Positions 6,683-12,271 of a stretch of DNA of 24,501 bases are shown piece after piece. Source of the stretch: a virus; IMG/VR virus record IMGVR_UViG_3300009431_001371, positions 1 to 24,501 of that record. The stretch is one strand, 5' to 3'. The translations under genes and the position numbers were made by a program. The first letter of the stretch is position 1; the number at the start of each line of letters is the position of its first letter. Below the pieces are notes generated by a model that was not told the origin of the DNA, searched no databases, and saw nothing but the letters and a program-made list of their open reading frames with translations.

Positions 6683-7370
6683 GGCGTCTCTCCTCGAGGG
6701 CGGACTCGAGGCGGCCGGCGGCCTCGAGCTCGGCGTAGACCACCCCGTTGAAATGGTGGATGATGCCGGGCGTCTCGGGGCGGCTGTGCCAGGAGAACGT
6801 CTCCGGCCCCTTCCAGCCCGTCAGCCCGTCCGTGACGCCCGCCTCGGCGAGGGCCATAGTGACGGCGACCTGGCCGGGTTTGCGGTGCGGGCGGTCGAAG
6901 ATGATCGGGCGGTAGTCGAGACAGAAGCGGGTCCAGTGGGGCAGGCGCGGGATGACGCGATCGGCGAGCTCGCGCGTGATGTAGAAGGCGCCGTTCCAAA
7001 CCGGCGCCCGTGGCGCCAATCTTGTGCTGGCCAGCATGCCCAGCCACCGATCGTTGTGCCAGGCCGGGTGCTCGTGGAGGGGCGAGGCGCGGACGAGGAT
7101 GTCCTGCCAGCCGAAGCTGCGGCGGAGCTGCACCGGCTCGTGGACGTCGCCCGCCGCGAGGACGTCGGCGTCGATGGAGAGCACCCAGGGCGTCTCTGCC
7201 TGGAGGATGCCCTGTAGCCGGTCGGCGTCGCCGCGGCCGGCGCGGCGCTTGTAGGTGTAGAGGATCGTCCGGACGTCGGGCGCCAGGGCCAGGACCGAGT
7301 CGAGGGCGCGCCTGGCCCGGGCGATCCAGACGGGGCCGCTTGCGGCGCAGACGACGGTCAGCTCAGACAT
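6672..7370 (-). CDS. GT-A glycosyltransferase, IIHH-type paralog
   Basis: A 232-residue protein starting at ATG 7370 (MSELTVVCAASG). The open frame extends further upstream, but that part only shadows the sulfatase-like gene. Features are TPWVLSIDADVLAAGDV with DAD at 67-69, a central ASPLHEHPAWHNDRW segment, then TFSWHSRPETPGIIHHFNG at the C-terminus. It closely follows the layout of the 3916 protein, including the SPL segment after the acidic motif and MALAEAGV before the terminal motif, so the two are paralogs. The start overlaps the sulfatase-like stop by 8 bases. Confidence 0.78.
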   Translation of the reverse strand: MSELTVVCAASGPVWIARARRALDSVLALAPDVRTILYTYKRRAGRGDADRLQGILQAETPWVLSIDADVLAAGDVHEPVQLRRSFGWQDILVRASPLHEHPAWHNDRWLGMLASTRLAPRAPVWNGAFYITRELADRVIPRLPHWTRFCLDYRPIIFDRPHRKPGQVAVTMALAEAGVTDGLTGWKGPETFSWHSRPETPGIIHHFNGVVYAELEAAGRLESALEERRHEQ

Positions 7371-8226
7371 AGCCCAGGGCCTCCAGTTTCTCGCGTGTCG
7401 CGGTGGCGGCGTCCGCGGCGGTGCCGCCGACGATCTCGGGCGTGAGCTGCAGCCAGGGGACCCGGTAGAGCTCCTCGTCGCGCCAGTCGGCCTCATGCCC
7501 GAACCGGCCCCCGGCGCCGAGGACCTCGCCGTGGTCGGATGTGACGACGATCCGCCAGCCGGGCCGGTAGGCCCAGAGGGCGCGGGCCAGGTCGCGGGCC
7601 GCGTCCCAGACCAGGCGCAGGTTGCCCAGGTATGCTTCCTTGACTTCCGGCCAGGTGCACTTGCCCTCGCGGACGGCGACGTCGGGCCGGGCCAGGGCGT
7701 GGCATTGCCGCCAGAGGTCGCCCTTGCCGCGTCCCCACCGCGCCAGCGGCAGGGCGGGCTCGCCGATGAAGGGGCTGTGCGGCTGGAGGTAGTGGACGAC
7801 GAGCGGGCACTGCGAGTCTGCCCCCCACCGGTCCCACGCCATCACCAAGCCGTTCAGCGCCTGGGGGTGGACCGACGGGATGCGGTGCGGCGTGTGCAGG
7901 CCCCAGACTAGACCCCAGGCGCTGACCAGGTTCACGCGGTTGCCCAGGGGGCCCTCCTCCCGGCTGACGACCGGGTTCGCTGTGAAATAGGTCCAATCGG
8001 ACCTATAGGACCTATTGCTTCGGCCTCCTCCGCCGGCCTGCCGGAGCTGCCCCAGCGCCTTGATCCAGCCGGCGGTGCAGCATGCCGGCGAGCGGACCGC
8101 CTCGGCGGTCTTGCCCTTCGGCAGGTCTCGGCCGGCGACGGCGTTGAAGGCGTCGGCGCGGCAGGCGTCGAGCACGACCAGCACGTCCCACTCGCCGGCC
8201 GCAATGAGGTCGAGCTGGTCTCTCAT
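7363..8226 (-). CDS. sulfatase/alkaline-phosphatase-superfamily enzyme
   Basis: A 287-residue protein. WDVLVVLDACRADAF (13-27) gives the first metal Asp (D20). SPACCTAGW (46-54) is the position of the nucleophile, most likely Thr51, because the CxPxR sulfatase motif that matures to formylglycine is absent. IVVTSDHGEVLG (D231, H232) and RFGHE (H244) supply the second metal ligands. It is therefore more likely a phosphatase, phosphodiesterase or phospho-group transferase than a true sulfatase (inference). The segment 69-79 (RSNRSYRSDWT) comes from copy D of the 9-base repeat. No signal peptide or membrane anchor is visible. GAGGAGGTGA lies before the ATG. In this glycan cassette it may add or remove a charged substituent on the sugar. 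Confidence 0.78.
   Translation of the reverse strand: MRDQLDLIAAGEWDVLVVLDACRADAFNAVAGRDLPKGKTAEAVRSPACCTAGWIKALGQLRQAGGGGRSNRSYRSDWTYFTANPVVSREEGPLGNRVNLVSAWGLVWGLHTPHRIPSVHPQALNGLVMAWDRWGADSQCPLVVHYLQPHSPFIGEPALPLARWGRGKGDLWRQCHALARPDVAVREGKCTWPEVKEAYLGNLRLVWDAARDLARALWAYRPGWRIVVTSDHGEVLGAGGRFGHEADWRDEELYRVPWLQLTPEIVGGTAADAATATREKLEALGYV
7986..8021. repeat. 9-bp repeat cluster, copy D
   Basis: Units read AATAGGTCC, AATCGGACC, TATAGGACC, TATTGCTTC. They are in frame within the sulfatase-like gene, in a Gly/Ser/Arg-rich stretch that looks like a surface loop. Confidence 0.8.
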
Positions 8227-8230
8227 GGGA

Positions 8231-8458
8231 TCACCTCCTCGCGAGGCGCATCGAGCCGTCCGGGTTGAAGGGCCAGTTCTCGGGGCGGGTCGCGCTCTCG
8301 GTCATCCAGATCTCGTGCACGATGACCTTCCCGTTGTTGGAGGCGGCGGTGGTCTCGAAGACGTAGCGGTACGTCGTGCCGGCGCAGCCGATCAGCACGA
8401 CGGCCGCCAGCGCGAGCAGGCAGAACAGAATAAGTCGCATAGGCCCTATCGGTCCCAT
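8231..8458 (-). CDS. small lipoprotein with repeat-derived N-terminus
   Basis: The core protein MRLILFCLLALAAVVLIGCAG starts with a hydrophobic signal segment ending in the lipobox LIGC, so it should be lipidated on Cys and membrane-anchored. About 50 residues follow (TTYRYVFETTAASNNGK..., ending DGSMRLARR) with no recognised domain. AAGGAGG is 5 and 8 bases before two tandem ATGs (8461, 8458), whereas the ATG of the core (8440) has no good ribosome site. The repeat copy E therefore sits between the ribosome site and the old start and adds MGPIGP to the N-terminus. In a phage, a small lipoprotein may act in lysis (spanin-like) or superinfection exclusion, but this is not shown. Confidence 0.72.
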   Translation of the reverse strand: MGPIGPMRLILFCLLALAAVVLIGCAGTTYRYVFETTAASNNGKVIVHEIWMTESATRPENWPFNPDGSMRLARR

Positions 8459-8461
8459 CAT
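8438..8461. repeat. 9-bp repeat cluster, copy E
   Basis: Units read CATAGGCCC, TATCGGTCC, CATCAT on the plus strand. On the minus strand this forms the first codons (MMGPIGPM) of the lipoprotein gene, directly after its Shine-Dalgarno sequence. Confidence 0.75.
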
Positions 8462-8480
8462 CTCAGCCTCCTTCTAAAGC

Positions 8481-8544
8481 GAGGCCCGCTGCCCGAATCC
8501 CATGACTCGGCTTAGGCGGCAGCTCCCCGCCGCAGCGGGCCCTC
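8481..8544 (-). ncRNA. predicted three-way-junction RNA structure, 64 nt
   Basis: Minus-strand folding by eye gives: closing helix 8544-8532 with 8492-8481 (12 bp, one bulged G); hairpin GGCGG/CCGCC (8531-8527 with 8519-8515, 7-base loop); linker UAAG; hairpin CCGA/UCGG (8510-8507 with 8496-8493, 10-base loop), returning straight into the closing helix. It fills the gap between the holin-like stop (8549) and the lipoprotein ribosome site (starting about 8474). It matches no tRNA or RNA family I recognise. The plus strand could fold similarly, so the strand is inferred from transcription direction. Confidence 0.45.
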
Positions 8545-8548
8545 GAAC

Positions 8549-8728
8549 TCAGTCCTTGAGCTTGCCGCTCTCGAGTTTCGCCGCGGCGTCTTCGGCGGCG
8601 ATCAGGCCGGCGTTGACCATGATGATGGTCGGTATGGCCGCGGCGTTGCCCGTGACGGCAGCCGCCACGCAGGCACCCACGGTGAGCCAGAACTTCCTCG
8701 ACTGCAGAAGACCTTTGAACCATCCCAT
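8549..8728 (-). CDS. holin-like small membrane protein
   Basis: A 59-residue protein, MGWFKGLLQSRKFWLTVG at the start and AAKLESGKLKD at the end. The LLxSRKFW opening followed by a small-residue hydrophobic stretch (ACVAAAVTGNAAAIPTIIMVNAGLIAA, about 18-44) and a short polar tail is the usual design of small phage holin-like proteins, whose openings often read xLLxSRKFWxA. One or two membrane segments are possible. GGAGGAG lies 7 bases before the ATG. It precedes the three-way-junction element and the lipoprotein, which could form a lysis-type group, but no endolysin is in the window. Confidence 0.7.
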   Translation of the reverse strand: MGWFKGLLQSRKFWLTVGACVAAAVTGNAAAIPTIIMVNAGLIAAEDAAAKLESGKLKD

Positions 8729-8729
8729 C

Positions 8730-9101
8730 TCACTTCTCCTCCGTCAATGGAGACTTGCTCTTCGCGGCCGCCTCGCGGTCGCGCTTCCGTTTAAGGTACG
8801 CCCGGTGTTCAGGGCACTTCCCTGGCACCCGGCCTCTCGCGCAGCTGCACCACGCATACGCAGTGTGGGCCAGGCAATGGTACATCCGGCAGTCTGGTGG
8901 GGACAGCAGGCGGTCTATCGCCAGCAAAATGGGGGCGATCCGTTTCTCTGTCGTCGCTCTCTTCTCGAGGGCATTCAACAGGTCCGCCACGGTAGCAATA
9001 CCGCGACGGATGAGGGTGCCGTCCTCTTTAATACCATACGCGTGGAAACGATAATGACTGATCGCGGCCTCTGCACGCTCTCGGTATTTGGATCTCCACA
9101 T
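8730..9101 (-). CDS. hypothetical Cys/His-rich protein
   Basis: A 123-residue protein starting at ATG 9101 (MWRSKYRERAEAAISHYRF), with GGGGAG ahead; the frame further upstream shadows other genes. The N-terminal half is helical and charged. The centre (about 71-99) carries C71, H75, C76, C85, C87, C96 and H99 (CRMYHCLAHTAYAWCSC then CPEH), suggesting one or two zinc sites. The C-terminus is a basic/charged tail (KRKRDREAAAKSKS). It could bind nucleic acid, but no family is recognised. The stop lies 1 base from the holin-like start. Confidence 0.6.
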   Translation of the reverse strand: MWRSKYRERAEAAISHYRFHAYGIKEDGTLIRRGIATVADLLNALEKRATTEKRIAPILLAIDRLLSPPDCRMYHCLAHTAYAWCSCARGRVPGKCPEHRAYLKRKRDREAAAKSKSPLTEEK

Positions 9102-9112
9102 GTTCTCCCCTT

Positions 9113-9397
9113 TCAAGCGGCTTCGCGGTCCAGCGCGTCGCCCCGGGCGGCGCCGTGGACGTGCTCGTGGTAGTGGTCCCCCGCGGTGTGCGGGCCGGTG
9201 AACGTCACGTTCGGGCCGAAGAGCCGCCGGCACCGGGCGCGGGCCGCCCTCCGGACCACGCCCTGGCAGGCGCCGTGCAGCCGCTGGACCCACATGGGGC
9301 CGCCGCAGCTCTCGCAGTCCAGCACGACGAACTGCAGCTCCTGGTGATACCAGTGGGTGCGCTGCTTCAGGCTGCAGAGCGGGCAGTCGTCGGTCAT
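9113..9397 (-). CDS. small zinc-ribbon protein
   Basis: A 94-residue protein. CPLCSLKQRTHWYHQELQFV followed by LDCESCGGPMWV gives two C-x2-C pairs (C5/C8, C28/C31) about 20 residues apart, a typical zinc ribbon. The C-terminal half is Arg/His-rich (GPHTAGDHYHEHVHGAA). Short proteins with a CPLC...W...DCxxCxxPM pattern occur in phages and environmental genomes without assigned function. GGGGGAT precedes the ATG at 9397. It sits between the three-segment membrane protein and the Cys/His-rich protein in the same string. Confidence 0.65.
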   Translation of the reverse strand: MTDDCPLCSLKQRTHWYHQELQFVVLDCESCGGPMWVQRLHGACQGVVRRAARARCRRLFGPNVTFTGPHTAGDHYHEHVHGAARGDALDREAA

Positions 9398-9400
9398 GTG

Positions 9401-9673
9401 CTATCCCCCGCGTCGGATGGCCTCGATCTTCCGCCAGGTGAACTCCTGGGCGAAGATAACGAGCCAGAGTACGGCAGTAATACCCCATGCCACGGGTGCG
9501 AATTTCAGGCCCAATCTGAGCCCACAACCGACGTACACGATAAGGGCCAAGGCAGTGACGCCGCTGGTGAAGGGGCGGACGCCGGGGCGCCGGCCGAACC
9601 CCGCCCACACCTGGGGGATGAGAGCCCCGACGAAGAAAAACGAGAACACCATCATTATTCGGTCTTCGATCAT
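9401..9673 (-). CDS. small membrane protein, about three transmembrane segments
   Basis: A 90-residue protein starting at ATG 9673, overlapping the stop of the 789-residue glycosyltransferase by 4 bases (ATGA). Hydrophobic segments are about 6-22 (IMMVFSFFFVGALIPQV), 38-56 (GVTALALIVYVGCGLRLG) and 59-76 (APVAWGITAVLWLVIFAQ), followed by a positively charged end (WRKIEAIRRGG). Size and topology fit a class I holin or a small membrane partner of the glycan pathway; the sequence does not decide between these. Translational coupling to the glycosyltransferase favours a shared job. Confidence 0.65.
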   Translation of the reverse strand: MIEDRIMMVFSFFFVGALIPQVWAGFGRRPGVRPFTSGVTALALIVYVGCGLRLGLKFAPVAWGITAVLWLVIFAQEFTWRKIEAIRRGG

Positions 9674-12039
9674 TCGCGATTCCTCCAGTACTCGGTGAGC
9701 TTCCGGATGCACTCGTCCCGGTGCTCGAAGTGGCCGGGCCGAAGCGCCCTGGAGCGGGCGTCCTCCTTGCCAACCTGCTTCCAGCGTCCCGCCAGCACCG
9801 CCGGCACGAGGTGATAGTTCGGCAGGCCGCGGCTGATGCAGAGGTTCACGTAGACGTCGTCCTCGCCCGGATCGACGCCGGGGATCGCCATCGGCACGCG
9901 GGCCAGCAGCCGCGTGGGAAAGAGCATCATCCGGCCCTTGATCAGGTCCACGCGCCGGTCCGTCTTCGAGCGGCCGTTGACGTGGAGGCCGGCCTTGTAG
10001 CTCTTCCCCTCGACGCGCCGGTAGCCGAACGGCCCGACTATGCCCTCCGGGCAGAGGCGGCGCTGCGCGTCGATGGCGTCGGCCAGCACGCGCTCGTCGG
10101 CCAGGGCCAGGTCGTCGTCGAGCGAGCAGACGTAGTCGGTCTTGACCCCGGTGGCCATCCACCAGCGGGGCATGCAGCCGAGGTTGCGCGAGGGCGAGAT
10201 GACCAGGCCGATCATGGGGTGCTCTGCGATGGGCAGCAGCCCGCGCACGCCGGCGCGGTACTTGAGGCCGCCGCTCTCGCCGAACCCGTTGTCCCAGATG
10301 GCGACTTCGGGCTTGATCGTCTGGCGCGCCAGAGACTGGAGGACGATGGAGATGTTCTCCGGCCGGCGCCAGTTCAAGAGCACGACCGTGACGGTGGGGG
10401 CGGCAGGATTTGTCGGGTGAGTTGACTTGTGTGTGCCTTGGCCTTTCGCATGGGTGTCGCCTCCTTTCGGGCCGCCCCTCACCGTCAGTGCCTTGCGGTA
10501 TTCCTTGAGTCTGTCGCCCGTGGCGAAGCGCTCCTTGTCCTCGATCTGGTAGGCGTCGGCGGTGGGGTTGACGACGATCCTGCCGCCGGGGGCCAGCAGC
10601 CTCTTTGCGGCGGGCCGGCACGCCTCCGCCATCTCGCCGCCGAGGGTTATCAGGTCGAAGGGCTTGGCGTCCTTCAGGAACCCCGCCGCCTGCGGGTCGG
10701 TCCAGTGGCGGAGCTCGACCTGGAGCAGCTTCACGCCCAGGCGTTTCAGGAGCGGGCCCCAGTTCTGCGCCCGGTGCCGGTTCCATTCCAGGCAGGTGAT
10801 GTCATTGCCCGGGAACACAGGGTAAATGAGGGGAGTACTCTCGCCGGGACGCCACTGCAGTATCCGGAGCGGCCTGTCGGCCAGGGCGTCGGCCGTCAAG
10901 GCCAGCCCTGGCAGCCAGGCGTGGTCGTTGTGCGGCTCGGTTATCTTCGCGCCACGCCCGCACAGGTAGGTGAAGATGCGCCGCTCAGCGCCCCAGGTCC
11001 AAGGGAGCGGGCCGGGGCGGTCGGCGCGGGCCTGCTTCGCCAGTCCCTCGACGTGCTCGCGGATGTATGTCTCGCAGAAGGGCCGGAACCGCTCGTCGAA
11101 TGTCTCCTCGGAGAGCAGCGCCGCCATCGAGTAACAGACGTTCTTCCAGGTCTCCAGGCCGGCGTTCGGGACGGGGTTGGTCTCCTTGTAGTGGTGATGG
11201 GTCTTCAGGTCGCGGCTGACCAGGACGGGGATGCCCAAGAGGAACGCCTTGACGGCCAGCGCCTGCTCGCTGAAGCCCCAGCGTCCCGCCACGTCGTCCC
11301 AGAGCCTGCCGGTGGGCGCCGAGAGCCGCTCGATGGTCTCGCGGCCCATCACGTAGCAGGCGCCCATCGGTGATGGGACGCGGATCCATTCGGGTTGATG
11401 TTTCGGATAGATGCGGTATTTCGGCTGGAGGCCGTAGCCGAGGTTCCAGTGCAGGTCGGCGCCCCAGGCGCGGAACCCGTGCGGCTTGCCCGTCTTCTTG
11501 TCCCGCCAGCCGGCGGCCTTCGACGTCACAATCGCGCCGGACTCGACGGCCTTGGCCGCGAGCGCCTCCATGACGCCGGGCGGGAACCGCATGTGGGCGT
11601 CGTGGAAGCTGACGACGTCGGCGCCGGAGGCAAGCGCGGCGGCCAGGCCGGCGTTGCGGGACCGCCCGACGCCCAGAGGTTTCTCATGCCTGATGATTAC
11701 GCCGTCGGGGTGCCCCAGCGCGGTCGCGCGGCCGACGGCCGGCTTCGAGCCATCGTCCACTACGACCGGCACAAGCCCCGCGATGAAGTCCGTGATGGGC
11801 CCGCACAGGCTCTCGACGGTCTTGTAGACCTCCTCGCCCTCGTTGAAGGAGGTGATGACGGGGGCGAGCATCAGGGGCGCGGCGGGTTTTGCCACGGTGA
11901 TGGCCTCCTTCGCCTTGCGGAGCAGCTTCTTGCGGCAGCCCTTGCAGCCGCGCTTGTCCCGCCGCCCCGCGTGCGGGCGGGGGCGGGGGCCGCTCGCTTT
12001 CATCTCGCGCAACCGCTTACGGAGTGTCGATTTCGACAT
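9670..12039 (-). CDS. three-domain glycosyltransferase: GalNAc-transferase-like, methyltransferase-like, GT2
   Basis: A 789-residue fusion. After a basic start with CxxC (32-35), residues 58-290 form a GT-A domain: VVVDDGS (92-98), VVSFHDAHMRF with a DXH metal motif (D147-H149), PSPMGACYVM (222-231), RWGFSEQALAVKAFLLG (253-269) and THHHYKE (280-286). DXH with these later blocks is the layout of polypeptide GalNAc-transferases rather than ordinary DXD GT2 enzymes. Residues about 390-525 resemble a class I methyltransferase with a degenerate SAM loop (QWRPGEST) but a kept LEWN and LAPGGRIVV. After a Gly/Thr/Pro linker (522-548), residues 549-789 are a second GT2 domain with SLDDDLAL (641-643). 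It is the first enzyme after the structural genes, overlapping an upstream small gene by 23 bases. Donor sugar is unknown. Confidence 0.82.
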   Translation of the reverse strand: MSKSTLRKRLREMKASGPRPRPHAGRRDKRGCKGCRKKLLRKAKEAITVAKPAAPLMLAPVITSFNEGEEVYKTVESLCGPITDFIAGLVPVVVDDGSKPAVGRATALGHPDGVIIRHEKPLGVGRSRNAGLAAALASGADVVSFHDAHMRFPPGVMEALAAKAVESGAIVTSKAAGWRDKKTGKPHGFRAWGADLHWNLGYGLQPKYRIYPKHQPEWIRVPSPMGACYVMGRETIERLSAPTGRLWDDVAGRWGFSEQALAVKAFLLGIPVLVSRDLKTHHHYKETNPVPNAGLETWKNVCYSMAALLSEETFDERFRPFCETYIREHVEGLAKQARADRPGPLPWTWGAERRIFTYLCGRGAKITEPHNDHAWLPGLALTADALADRPLRILQWRPGESTPLIYPVFPGNDITCLEWNRHRAQNWGPLLKRLGVKLLQVELRHWTDPQAAGFLKDAKPFDLITLGGEMAEACRPAAKRLLAPGGRIVVNPTADAYQIEDKERFATGDRLKEYRKALTVRGGPKGGDTHAKGQGTHKSTHPTNPAAPTVTVVLLNWRRPENISIVLQSLARQTIKPEVAIWDNGFGESGGLKYRAGVRGLLPIAEHPMIGLVISPSRNLGCMPRWWMATGVKTDYVCSLDDDLALADERVLADAIDAQRRLCPEGIVGPFGYRRVEGKSYKAGLHVNGRSKTDRRVDLIKGRMMLFPTRLLARVPMAIPGVDPGEDDVYVNLCISRGLPNYHLVPAVLAGRWKQVGKEDARSRALRPGHFEHRDECIRKLTEYWRNRE

Positions 12040-12256
12040 CCAGGTCGATCCCCTCTTTGGTGCAGACGGCCTCGACCAGGCGCGCGGCCTCGCGCACGCC
12101 GCCGGGGCCGCCGAAGTTGAACAGGTCCTTCTCGGCGAACTCCGCCAATGCCTGGGCCTGCTGCTCCTTGGTGGTCACCTTCAGCCAGGGCCCATAGCCG
12201 CGGGCGATCATGATGTCCGCGAGCTCATCGACTTGCTGCTCGGTCATCTCCGGCAT
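12017..12256 (-). CDS. small acidic hypothetical protein
   Basis: A 79-residue protein, MPEMTEQQVDELADIMIARG at the start, mostly helical and acidic, ending EGIDLDVEIDTP. No domain is recognised. GGAGAGGAAG precedes the ATG at 12256. It lies between the 902-residue structural protein (stop at 12272) and the three-domain glycosyltransferase, overlapping the latter's start by 23 bases in a different frame. It could be a chaperone or small partner of the adjacent structural protein, but the sequence alone does not say. Confidence 0.6.
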   Translation of the reverse strand: MPEMTEQQVDELADIMIARGYGPWLKVTTKEQQAQALAEFAEKDLFNFGGPGGVREAARLVEAVCTKEGIDLDVEIDTP

Positions 12257-12271
12257 GTCTTCCTCTCCTGG

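Noticed and set aside
8481-8544. tRNA or tmRNA candidate from the cloverleaf-like folding
   Set aside because: Only three helices, no acceptor-stem/CCA geometry, no T-loop or anticodon arm; kept as an unclassified structured RNA.
9401-10786. 461-codon minus-strand frame read as one protein
   Set aside because: Only the last 90 codons (from 9673) are credible; the upstream part is the Arg/Pro-rich shadow of the three-domain glycosyltransferase.
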